Origin: Paraburkholderia largidicola
GTDB lineage: Bacteria; Pseudomonadota; Gammaproteobacteria; Burkholderiales; Burkholderiaceae
Direction: 5' to 3'
Length of the DNA stretch: 64,000 nt
NCBI RefSeq assembly: GCF_013426895.1
Contig: NZ_AP023174.1
Location: 1,178,001 to 1,242,000, forward strand
Below are positions 55,763 to 64,000 of this stretch, piece after piece. The notes beneath the pieces are model-generated. The model had not been told where the DNA came from and did no database searches. It saw only the letters and a program-made list of their open reading frames with translations. The position numbers and the translations under genes were made by a program. Every line of letters starts with the position of its first letter. Position 1 is the first letter of the stretch.

Positions 55763-56986
55763 ATGACTGAACTTCGTCTCACCAAGCGGTTTGCAGCATT
55801 GCTGATGGCAGGCGGTCTGGTCGCCGGCTGCGGCACGTCGTCGCCGACCAAGATCGACTACAAGAGCGACTCGAAATCGAAGGAAGTGTCACTCGCTGTT
55901 CCGCCGAACATGCTCGAGGAAACCGCAGACCAGCGCTCGCTGCCGCCGCAAAGCGGTCAGACGTCGCTGTCCACGCTGCAGCAGGTGCAAAGCGATGCGC
56001 CGACCACGGCAGTCGTGGCACCGAACGTCAGTGGCATGCATATCCAGCGCGACGGCACGGAAAGCTGGCTCGTGCTCGACAACCAGACCCCGGACAAGGC
56101 GTGGCCGCAAATCCGCCGTTTCTGGCAGGAACAGGGCTTTCTGCTCGTCGTCGACCAGCGCGACAAGGGCGTGATGGAGACGGACTGGAACGAAACGCAT
56201 CCGTCCATCAATGACGGGCTGATCCGCAGCACGCTGTCGAAGGCGATGGGCAACTCGTACGTGACGGCCGAGCGCAACAAGTACCGCACGCGTCTCGAAG
56301 CGGCGCCGAACGGCGGCACCTATGTGTTCATCAGCCAGAAGGGCTTGCGCGAAGCGCTCAGCGGCACGAACAACGACACCAGCAAGTGGGAGCCGAAGCC
56401 GAACGATCCCGGGCTGGAAACCGAATACCTGAAACGCCTGATGGCAGCGCTCGCCAAGAACGACACGGGCACGCGGACCGCGAACGCGACGGCAGATGTG
56501 TCGCCGGCCGGCTCGCAAACGCCGCCGAACGCAGCGGCGGGCGGCGCGAAATCCGCGGCGGCCGCAACGGCTGCGCAGAACGTCGCGCTGGCCGGACAAA
56601 CGCCGATGCGGGATCCTTCGTCGGCGGATACGTCCGCGCAGTTCTCGTCGACGGAACTGACGCTTGGCGAGCCGTATGATCGCGCGTGGCTGCGCGTCGG
56701 TCTCGCGCTCGACCGCAGCAATTTCACGGTCGACGACCGCGATCTCACGCGCGGCCTGTACTTTGTCCGCTATGTCGATCCGAAGGATATGACGTCGGCC
56801 GAGCAGGGCTTCTGGAGCCAGGTGTTCCACGGCCGCAAGGAAAAGGTTGCCAAGCAATATCGCGTGAACGTTCGCGCAGTGACGCCGAACCAGACGCGTG
56901 TCGCTGTCGTCGACGACAAGGGCGACGTCGATTCGTCGCCGCAAGCCAAGCAGATCATGTCGCTGATGGTCGATCAGTTGCATTGA
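55763..56986 (+). CDS. bamC: Outer-membrane protein assembly factor BamC
   Basis: 407-residue lipoprotein (LLMAGGLVAGC, lipobox LVAGC) of the BAM complex that folds outer-membrane proteins. An extended N-terminal segment with SLAVPPNMLEETADQRSLPP, as in BamC, is followed by two helix-grip domains (SWLVLDNQTPDKAWPQIRRFW; DRAWLRVGLALDRSNF) joined by an Ala/Gly-rich linker, and ends with QIMSLMVDQLH. ATG 55763 selected because the signal peptide begins there; the frame extends 12 codons upstream. Confidence 0.92.
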   Translation: MTELRLTKRFAALLMAGGLVAGCGTSSPTKIDYKSDSKSKEVSLAVPPNMLEETADQRSLPPQSGQTSLSTLQQVQSDAPTTAVVAPNVSGMHIQRDGTESWLVLDNQTPDKAWPQIRRFWQEQGFLLVVDQRDKGVMETDWNETHPSINDGLIRSTLSKAMGNSYVTAERNKYRTRLEAAPNGGTYVFISQKGLREALSGTNNDTSKWEPKPNDPGLETEYLKRLMAALAKNDTGTRTANATADVSPAGSQTPPNAAAGGAKSAAAATAAQNVALAGQTPMRDPSSADTSAQFSSTELTLGEPYDRAWLRVGLALDRSNFTVDDRDLTRGLYFVRYVDPKDMTSAEQGFWSQVFHGRKEKVAKQYRVNVRAVTPNQTRVAVVDDKGDVDSSPQAKQIMSLMVDQLH

Positions 56987-57022
56987 CGCTGGAGGCCGCG
57001 CGCCTCGCGCGGCCTCGCAAAG

Positions 57023-57059
57023 AAGCCCGCCTGACGGAGATCGTCACGCGGGCTTTTTT
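57023..57059 (+). terminator. Intrinsic terminator of bamC
   Basis: AAGCCCGC/GCGGGCTT outer stem with inner TGACG/CGTCA and loop GAGAT, ending in TTTTTT. A GC-rich hairpin also lies just upstream (57000-57015). Confidence 0.9.
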
Positions 57060-57166
57060 ATTGCCGCCGGGCTCCGCGTCGGCAACTTCCTCTAGTCCAG
57101 GTGACACGCACGTGCATGCGTTTTGCTCAGAGGTTGATCAGGCCAATCATCAAAAGGAGACCGGCC

Positions 57167-57316
57167 ATGTTCGACGTCGTACCGTACTGGATGTGGGTAG
57201 TGAGCCTGATCGTGCTCGCCGTGATGTGCGGCGTGGCGCCGTCGTTCGAACCGCCGAAGGCTCGCGTGGCACTGCGTGACCGGCGCGGACTTCCCGGGCT
57301 CCGCAAGGTCCGTTGA
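57167..57316 (+). CDS. Small membrane peptide, unknown
   Basis: 49 residues: one hydrophobic segment (VPYWMWVVSLIVLAVMCGVAP) followed by a basic tail ending KARVALRDRRGLPGLRKVR. An excellent ribosome-binding site (AAAGGAGACCGGCC before ATG) supports translation. Likely a single-pass inner-membrane peptide; no family recognised. It lies after the bamC terminator and has no partner gene. Confidence 0.6.
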   Translation: MFDVVPYWMWVVSLIVLAVMCGVAPSFEPPKARVALRDRRGLPGLRKVR

Positions 57317-57773
57317 TCGTGATCATCGCGTGGGCCGGGCTTGAGCGCCGCGGCCCGCGCGTAACGTGACGTTACGCCGTAACGCACGCCCCACACGGCG
57401 ACCCGCAACACCGTCTCTTTCGATTCTCCACACCAAATCAGGCACTTGCGCGAGACGAGGCAGTCCGTGCGTGTTTGGCACGCTAGCTGCTTTTAACTGT
57501 CCCGAGATTGACGTAGTGGGCCGCAAAGCCTGATGCAGTCTGGATTAGCGGGATGTCGACTGTGAACGCGCCCAGGCTCGAAAACCGCTGCGGACCGATG
57601 TGGTTAACGCTGGATTTGGACGGGCGTCTGCCAGCGCCTGTCTCGGTGGCCCCGTCGCCTATCCTCGTAGGGCGGCGGTTTCGCCCGCGCTCCATGGTTG
57701 GAGCGCGGGCCATTTTTTTGTTGCGACCACCGTCCCCGTTACGGGAAGGCGCGACGACGACCCTGCAAGCGAA
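57317..57773. other. Intergenic region with orphan terminator
   Basis: 457 bp. It holds a rightward terminator (57684-57719) with no annotated gene before it and a TTGACG -35-like hexamer at 57508-57513 without a good -10. Confidence 0.45.
57684..57719 (+). terminator. Intrinsic terminator without assigned gene
   Basis: Perfect 10-bp stem CCCGCGCTCC/GGAGCGCGGG, loop ATGGTT, followed after CCA by seven T. It could terminate the 49-residue peptide transcript or a small RNA. The next gene is on the other strand. Confidence 0.85.
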
Positions 57774-58706
57774 TCAGCAGCGCTCGCTCACGCGCCGTCC
57801 GCCGAAGCCAGGAATACGCTTGATCACGCCCGTCGCGAGCGCGGTGCCGATGAGAATCACCGCGCAGCCCTCGAGCATGCCCATCGACACGCGTTCGCCA
57901 AGAAACAGCGCGCCCCACAGGATGCCGAAGATGGGGATCACGAACGTCACGGTGATCGCGCGAGCAGGGCCGGCGACGGCGATCAGATGGAAGAACAGCA
58001 TATAGGCGATGCCCGTGCACGCGACGCCCATCGCGATCACCGAGCCCCATGCCTTCGCGGACGGCGCGACGGCTGGCCATGACGACACGGCGAGCGGCAA
58101 CAGCACGATCGTTGCGCCGATCATCGTGCCCGTCGCAACGGTGAGCGCGTCGACGCCCGTCAGATGCTTTTTCGTGTAGCTGGCGGCGATCCCATACAAC
58201 AGCGTTGCGCCGAGTGCGGCGGCGGCCGCGAGCGCCGTCGTCGTGGGCGAGATGTTGGTGCCGGCTGGCGTCGCGATCTGATCCCACACGAGGATCAGCA
58301 CGCCCGCGAAACCGATCGCAAGACCGATCGTACGTAGCGCGCTCAGACGGTCCTTGAGCCACAGGAAGGCAACCAGCGCGCCCCACAGCGGCGTCGTTGC
58401 GTTGATCACCGAGGTAACGCCGGCCGACAGCGTGATCTCGGCATACGCGAACAGACAGAACGGCGCGGCCGAATTGAGAATGCCGACGATGAGCAACGGC
58501 AGCGCGCGCGTGCGCAACGTCGCCGCCGACTCGCGCAACGGACGCCGCGCGACGAGCACGACCAGCAGAAACAGCGCGCCGATACCGACGCGCAGCGCCA
58601 TCAGCGGTGCGACTCCGAAGTCGCTCACGCCAACGCGAATGAACAGGAAGGACGCGCCCCAGAGCGCGGCGAGGATAAGGAGCTGGAAGATGTTGACTGG
58701 ATTCAT
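57774..58706 (-). CDS. EamA-family (DMT) exporter
   Basis: 310-residue membrane protein with ten predicted hydrophobic segments in two EamA repeats (first starting LLILAALWGASFLFIRVGV, second around TTTALAAAAALGATLLYGIAASYTKK; closing FVIPIFGILWGALFLGERVSMGML). Drug/metabolite transporter superfamily; usually exports small metabolites such as amino acids. ATG 58706 (MNPVNIFQLL) chosen over the upstream open frame. Substrate unknown. Confidence 0.88.
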   Translation of the reverse strand: MNPVNIFQLLILAALWGASFLFIRVGVSDFGVAPLMALRVGIGALFLLVVLVARRPLRESAATLRTRALPLLIVGILNSAAPFCLFAYAEITLSAGVTSVINATTPLWGALVAFLWLKDRLSALRTIGLAIGFAGVLILVWDQIATPAGTNISPTTTALAAAAALGATLLYGIAASYTKKHLTGVDALTVATGTMIGATIVLLPLAVSSWPAVAPSAKAWGSVIAMGVACTGIAYMLFFHLIAVAGPARAITVTFVIPIFGILWGALFLGERVSMGMLEGCAVILIGTALATGVIKRIPGFGGRRVSERC

Positions 58707-58877
58707 CGTGAAGGTATCGCGCGCAGTTGAGTCGCGATGCGTACGCATGCTAACACCCAGATTACGCGCGTCGTTTCACGTTGAGATGAAACAGCAAGAA
58801 TCGACAATCCGTCGCCGGGGATCGGCGCTATCACGCGGGCGCGAAGCGTGTCGCGCCCGCTATGCCATCGGCAGACG

Positions 58878-60476
58878 TCAATGCGGAATCATCCATTGCA
58901 GCACGTTCTGCTGCAGCCATACGAGAATGCCGAGCAGCACGGTCAGCAGGATCGAATGCTTGAAGGTCTTCGCGAACACATAGCCTTCCTTGCCTTTGAG
59001 ATCGGTCGTCGCGACGCCCGTGGCGATGTTCTGCGGCGAGATCATCTTGCCCATCACACCGCCCGACGAGTTGGTCGCGGCCATCAGCACCGGGTTCAGG
59101 TTCAGCTGATTCGCAGCGACCACCTGCAGATTGCCGAACAGCGCGTTGCCCGACGTGTCGCTGCCGGACAGGAACACCGCGACCCAGCCAAGGAACGCCG
59201 ACACCAGCGGGAAGAACGCGCCCACGGACGCCACGCCGAGACCGAGCGTGTAGTTCATGCCCGAGTAGTTCATCAGGTACGCGAGACCGACGATAGTCGC
59301 CACCGTCAGGATGGCGATGCGCGTCTGCACCCACGTATCGACGATTGCGCGGCCGAAGTCACTGGGTTTCAGCTTGACGACGAATGCCGTGATGAGCGCC
59401 GCGACGAGAATCGCGGTGCCTGTCGCGAGCGGCTGGAAGTCCCAGATCGCGCCATACGGCGCGTTGTACAGCGTGATGTAGACAGCCTTGTCGAGACCCG
59501 GCCACGGCACTTTCACGTCGCCGATCATGAAAATCTTCGCGATCGTCCAGATGATCACGACAGCCGACACGATCAGCCACGGATACCAGCCTTGTGTGCC
59601 CGTGATCTTGCCACGCGTCTCGTTCACCCGATCGACGTTGATGGCGAACGCGGGATCGGCGGCGGGGCGCCAGACGCGCAGGAAGGCAATTGTCAGGATC
59701 AGCGAGACCAGTGAGGACAGCACGTCCGTCAGGCTGTAGTTGATGAAGTTCGACGTGACGAACTGCGTCAGCGCGAAGCTGCCGCCCGACACCAGCAGCA
59801 CGGGCCATACGCGAAGCATGTTGCGAAAGCCCGCGTACACGCCGATCACGTAGAACGGCAGCGCCAACGCGAAGAACGGCAACTGGCGGCCGACCATTTT
59901 GGCGAGGGAATCGACAGGCAGGTGCGTGACTGCGCCGAGCACGGTGATGGGCACGCCGAGCGCGCCGAACGCGACGGGTGCCGTGTTGAAGATCAGCGTG
60001 AAAGTCAGCGCTTCGAGCGGCGGGAAGCCGAGCAGGATCAGCAGCGAACTGGTGATCGCAATCGGCGTGCCGAAGCCCGAGATGCCTTCGAACAGCGCGC
60101 CGAACGAAAAGCCGATGACGACGAGCACGATGCGCCGGTCGTTCGGCAGATTGTCGATCATCCACATGCGGAAGGCGGCGAAGCGTCCCGAGTACTGCGC
60201 GATGTTGTAGAGCAGGATCGCGGTGACGACGATCCACATCACGGGCCAGCAGGCGAACACGGCGCCCGCCGCGACGGAATCGAGCGCGAGGCCGACGGGA
60301 AAGTGCCAGCCGATGATCGCAATCAGCAACCCGACGACGAGACCGGCAAGCGACGCCTGCCACGCCGGGCGGCGCGCCCAGCCGAGCAGCACGAGCACGA
60401 CGAGAATGGGCAATGCGGCAACGAGGAACGATGGCAATAGCGAATTGCCGATGGGAGTCAGAAACTGGTGGAACAT
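58878..60476 (-). CDS. lldP: L-lactate permease (LldP/LctP family)
   Basis: 532-residue inner-membrane symporter with about twelve to fourteen hydrophobic segments. Family hallmarks: FSFGALFEGISGFGTPIAITSSLL, LIFNTAPVAFGALGVPI, and near the end SGSDTSGNALFGNLQVVAANQLNLNP. Imports L-lactate (and often glycolate) with protons. ATG 60476 has GGAGACGTG upstream; the frame to 60611 lacks a start signal. No lactate dehydrogenase genes accompany it here. Confidence 0.94.
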   Translation of the reverse strand: MFHQFLTPIGNSLLPSFLVAALPILVVLVLLGWARRPAWQASLAGLVVGLLIAIIGWHFPVGLALDSVAAGAVFACWPVMWIVVTAILLYNIAQYSGRFAAFRMWMIDNLPNDRRIVLVVIGFSFGALFEGISGFGTPIAITSSLLILLGFPPLEALTFTLIFNTAPVAFGALGVPITVLGAVTHLPVDSLAKMVGRQLPFFALALPFYVIGVYAGFRNMLRVWPVLLVSGGSFALTQFVTSNFINYSLTDVLSSLVSLILTIAFLRVWRPAADPAFAINVDRVNETRGKITGTQGWYPWLIVSAVVIIWTIAKIFMIGDVKVPWPGLDKAVYITLYNAPYGAIWDFQPLATGTAILVAALITAFVVKLKPSDFGRAIVDTWVQTRIAILTVATIVGLAYLMNYSGMNYTLGLGVASVGAFFPLVSAFLGWVAVFLSGSDTSGNALFGNLQVVAANQLNLNPVLMAATNSSGGVMGKMISPQNIATGVATTDLKGKEGYVFAKTFKHSILLTVLLGILVWLQQNVLQWMIPH

Positions 60477-60787
60477 CACGTCTCCATCATTGTTGTTCGA
60501 TTCGACGCGAAGACTGCACCTACGCGGCGAAGCGGCAGGGCTGGACGGATGAAAGCGGCGTAGCGCGCGGAGTGGGGAAAGCTGGAGAGCGCGCGACGTC
60601 GGATCACGCAATTAAACAGATGTTGCACAGGCAACCGCCAGCATAGAGCGCTGGCGATTCCAGTCAAGCAGGGAAAACGAAGAAGGTTGTTGCGGGAATA
60701 GAAGTGGGCGCTGAATCGTAGCGCGGGCATTCGCCGGCGTTCGCGGAACGGAACCGACGTTTCGACGGGTGCCGCATCTGGTACTGC
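60477..60787. other. Upstream region of lldP
   Basis: 311 bp. Contains the inverted repeat GTTGC...GCAAC near 60622-60634 and CGCCAGC/GCTGGCG near 60635-60654; no promoter is clear. Confidence 0.4.
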
Positions 60788-61387
60788 TCAGTGCGAGCGC
60801 CCGTGGCCGCCCCCTGCCCAGGTATGGCCGCCACCGCCGCCCCAGCCGCCGCCACCACCCCATCCGCCATGACCGCCGCCCCAGTTGCCGTGTCCGCCGC
60901 CGCCCCAGTAGCCATGGCCGCCCCAATAGCCGTGATGTCCCCAGTAGCCGTAGTGGCCATAGTGGCCGCCGCCGCAGCACCCGCCCCAGTAGCCGAAGCT
61001 CAGCGAGATGGACGGTCCCCACCAGCCGGGCCAGCCGTAGTACGGATAACCGTATGGATAGACGGGGTACGCGACGGGGTAGTACGCGGGCGCGGCGTAA
61101 GCGGGTGCGACGTCGTAGGCTTGCGCGGTCGGATAGGACGCGCTGTCGCCCGGCATCGTGAACTGCGCCTGCGCGGAAGTTTGTGAGGGATCGCCTGCCG
61201 GATAGCCGGGCCCGACGGGCATTTCCTGTTGCGTCGCCGCCGTCGGCACAGTGGGATAAGCGGGGTAGTACCCGTAGCCGGGGTAGTAGCCGTACGGCGC
61301 ATAGTAGTAGCAGCCGGACAGCACGCCCGACAGTGCCAGCGCTGCAACGGCGCTGGCGGCGCGCAACGTTGCATCGAGCGGTTTCAT
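60788..61387 (-). CDS. Tyr/Gly/His-rich putative lipoprotein
   Basis: 199 residues. Lipobox LSGVLSGC near residues 18-25, then Tyr-Pro-Gly repeats (YYYAPYGYYPGYGYY), a Pro/Ala-rich middle and a C-terminal low-complexity tract of Gly, His, Trp and Tyr (units such as YWGHHGYWGGHGYWGG) ending GGGHGRSH. No catalytic domain. The His-rich tail might bind metal or form an extended surface structure. GAGGAGCACGTC precedes ATG 61387. Low complexity makes homology assignment unreliable. Confidence 0.65.
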   Translation of the reverse strand: MKPLDATLRAASAVAALALSGVLSGCYYYAPYGYYPGYGYYPAYPTVPTAATQQEMPVGPGYPAGDPSQTSAQAQFTMPGDSASYPTAQAYDVAPAYAAPAYYPVAYPVYPYGYPYYGWPGWWGPSISLSFGYWGGCCGGGHYGHYGYWGHHGYWGGHGYWGGGGHGNWGGGHGGWGGGGGWGGGGGHTWAGGGHGRSH

Positions 61388-61714
61388 GACGTGCTCCTCG
61401 TGATCTCGCAGCGCCCATTTCGCGCGCTTTATCTAAAGAGCTTACGTCAGCATTTCAATGCGCACGTCACAAAGTGGTAACGGCTTATTTCATGCACGAT
61501 CAGTGAACAGGACAGGTCCGGCGCGTACGTGCGCGCCGGACTTTGCCCATCTCCCTTCGGCTTTGAATTTCCGCGCCGCAACTGCACCGGTGTGGAATTC
61601 GAAGCCGTTTGCCTGCATCGCCTTCGACGGCGATTTGTCGTATCTCGTGTTGCGCGCGAATCGCTTTGAATCGATTGATGCGGGCGCTCGCGCTTCAGTC
61701 AATGGCTCGATGCG
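61388..61714. other. Intergenic region
   Basis: 327 bp. On the minus strand TTGAAA, 17 bp, TAGATA could be the promoter of the Tyr/Gly/His-rich gene. A 10-bp GC-rich hairpin (61515-61540) without T-tract lies in the middle. Confidence 0.4.
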
Positions 61715-61927
61715 TTACTTGCCGACCTGGTTGCCAATCACGCCGCCGACAGCCGCGCCGCCCAACGTCGACAGTGCGTTACCGCCGATCGCCGCGCCCG
61801 CCGCGCCGCCCACGCCCGCGCCGATTGCCGTATCGCGCTGCCGCGTGGTCATGCCGTCGCATGCGGATAGACTTGCCACCACGGCGACGACCGTAGCCAG
61901 CGCACCGATTCGATGGAAGGTTTTCAT
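61715..61927 (-). CDS. Glycine-zipper lipoprotein (OsmB-like)
   Basis: 70 residues: lipoprotein signal (ALATVVAVVASLSAC, Cys23), a short charged stretch MTTRQRDTAIG, and a glycine-zipper hydrophobic region AGVGGAAGAAIGGNALSTLGG, ending GGVIGNQVGK. This is the layout of OsmB/glycine-zipper 2TM proteins associated with the outer membrane and stress. ATG 61927 with GGGAGACGCAATC upstream. Function beyond the family is unknown. Confidence 0.85.
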   Translation of the reverse strand: MKTFHRIGALATVVAVVASLSACDGMTTRQRDTAIGAGVGGAAGAAIGGNALSTLGGAAVGGVIGNQVGK

Positions 61928-62167
61928 GATTGCGTCTCCCTGTTGTTCCTGTCGACGGGATTTGCAAATCGCGATCCCGATCTGGTGATTCGATGGTATC
62001 GCTGCGTGCCGTTTCTGTTTGTATGGGCTTGTCAGGAAAGTGTCGGTTTCGTAATCAAATGTTTCGGGGATCGGTTTTGCTTTTGTTTTTTTGTTTTTGC
62101 TTTCGCTTTGCGCTGGCATCCGCGTGATGTTACTGGTTCGCAAGCGTCGCCCCTGTGCGGGGCGGCA

Positions 62168-62201
62168 CCTACTTTTCTTTGCCGCCGCAAAGAAAAGTAG
62201 G
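62168..62201. repeat. Left copy of a 15-bp-arm palindrome
   Basis: CCTACTTTTCTTTGC, loop CGCC, GCAAAGAAAAGTAGG. Perfect arms; can fold as a hairpin on either strand. Confidence 0.9.
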
Positions 62202-62678
62202 CAAAAGAAAGCGGCTCACACCGCCAGCCCGTGTTCCTATCCACGGGCCCCCAACGTCCCCACATGTCACACGGTAACGCGTTGTTCGTTGCCCGTTGCC
62301 AGCGCTTCGAATGAACGCCTCACCCGCTTCGAATACCCGTACACGGGCCAGAGGCAGCGAATGGTATGTGCCGCCGAGGTGGCAAACGGTGTGTAGGTTG
62401 TCGCGTCGTATAGCGTGGCGCTCTTACAGCGTGGAGCGCGTGCGCTATCGGTCCGGAGTGAGGCGTGTGAGGCACTACGGCCGACACACAGTTTGCCACC
62501 TGGGCGGCGGGGGACTATCTGGTAGTGCGTGCCGCGACGCGGGCACATGAAGCGGGTGAGGCGCACTGCGAGAGCGTTGGCAACGAACGTGGGTCACGTG
62601 GTTACCGTTTGAAGCGTAAGAACCTGTGGGGGCCCTCAGGCAGGAACAAGGATTGGCGGTGTTAGCCGCTTTCTTTTG

Positions 62679-62712
62679 CCTACTTTTCTTTGCGGCGGCA
62701 AAGAAAAGTAGG
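62679..62712. repeat. Right copy of the 15-bp-arm palindrome
   Basis: Same arms as the left copy with loop GGCG, the reverse complement of the left loop. It lies about 107 bp beyond the thiC stop and could help end thiC transcription. Confidence 0.9.
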
Positions 62713-62818
62713 TGCCGCCCCGCACAGGGGCGACGTTTGAAGCACGTAGGCATATCGCGGATGCCGGCACAGCACAGTACAGCACAGCACACCAACACCC
62801 ACGCGCACCATTGCGCGT

Positions 62819-64000
<1,182 letters not shown>

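Larger units (their letters stand above)
62113..62769. repeat. Long imperfect palindrome: two inverted copies of a repeat unit of about 300 bp
   Basis: The left arm (about 62113-62430) and the reverse complement of the right arm (about 62470-62769) align over almost their full length: GGCATCCGCG at the outer ends, CGTCGCCCCTGTGCGGGGCG, the CCTACTTTTCTTTGC hairpin, AGGCAAAAGAAAGCGGCT, ACACCGCCA, CGCCTCACCCGCTTC and GTGGCAAAC near the centre. There is no transposase in the window. It resembles a MITE/REPIN-type non-autonomous element. Confidence 0.8.
61928..62818. other. Gene-free region with the inverted repeat pair
   Basis: 891 bp between the glycine-zipper gene and thiC. The first 110 bp include a T-rich run (62060-62105); the rest is the repeat element at 62113-62769 and a short CAGCA-type tandem stretch (62769-62790). 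The open frames in it are by-products of the palindrome. Confidence 0.7.

Noticed and set aside
58835..58860. Terminator of lldP
   Set aside because: A GCGGGCGCG/CGCGCCCGC hairpin is present, but there is no T-tract on the minus strand.
62091..62566. Open frames inside the repeat element (about 84-101 codons)
   Set aside because: No ribosome-binding sites or recognisable domains; they follow the symmetry of the repeat.
62168..62712. CRISPR array
   Set aside because: Only two copies, inverted rather than direct, about 480 bp apart, and no cas genes.
62113..62769. Insertion sequence
   Set aside because: No transposase frame can be recognised inside the inverted arms; the open frames are products of the palindrome.

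Overview
The window is GC-rich (roughly 63-65 % by eye) and reads as a chromosomal segment of a Burkholderia sensu lato species, most probably Paraburkholderia. Reasons: the order tRNA-Val(GAC)-thrS-infC-rpmI-rplT-pheS-pheT-ihfA-MerR-tRNA-Pro(GGG), a very large double UvrA, an aerobic benzoyl-CoA (box) cluster, DUF2844/DUF3443 proteins, and a palindromic repeat family I associate with Paraburkholderia genomes. The genus is an inference from gene content; no database was searched.

Layout. 1-9 kb: truncated ETF-ubiquinone oxidoreductase, a divergent SDR dehydrogenase with a hot-dog thioesterase, a PAS-LuxR regulator divergent from a 3-oxoacid CoA-transferase pair (scoAB), an alpha/beta hydrolase, a RidA protein and RelA. 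9.1-17.7 kb: translation and nucleoid block (tRNA-Val to tRNA-Pro), with infC starting at a non-canonical ATC. 17.8-24.8 kb: a DUF3303 gene, a gene-poor stretch with a possible small RNA and a LexA box, then a 1969-residue protein made of two complete UvrA units. 25.2-29.7 kb: a TehA-like transporter, a glutathione transferase, and a Tat-exported phospholipase C preceded by a small exported Q-rich gene broken by an in-frame stop.

30.1-39.0 kb: the box pathway. Benzoate-CoA ligase, an alpha/beta hydrolase and a DUF4863 protein run leftward; boxR, boxC, boxB and boxA run rightward. A GCACTAT(A/T)GT motif lies in both promoter regions and is a candidate BoxR operator. 39.0-47.3 kb: reductive pyrimidine catabolism (carbamoyl-beta-alanine amidohydrolase, PreT, PreA, NCS1 transporter, dihydropyrimidinase) divergent from a RutR-like TetR regulator, with an inverted repeat on the predicted start point. 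47.6-49.9 kb: a polar amino-acid (cystine-type) ABC importer.

50-57.3 kb: cell-surface genes: two small unknown proteins, a YadA-type trimeric autotransporter convergent with a DUF2844-DUF3443 pair, BamC and a 49-residue membrane peptide. 57.7-64 kb: an EamA exporter, an L-lactate permease, two small lipoproteins, a 657-bp imperfect palindrome made of two inverted copies of a repeat, and the C-terminal part of ThiC cut by the window edge.

The catabolic parts fit together. Benzoate is activated to its CoA thioester, epoxidised and cleaved by BoxAB/BoxC, and the products enter CoA-linked oxidation, for which ETF-QO and ScoAB are typical partners. Pyrimidines are reduced, opened and hydrolysed to beta-amino acids, CO2 and ammonia. 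I found no complete phage, integron, insertion sequence or CRISPR array. The least explained items are the SOS-box-controlled double UvrA with a degenerate first zinc finger, the inverted repeat pair at 62.1-62.8 kb, the broken exported gene ahead of the phospholipase, and three intrinsic terminators with no assigned transcript.
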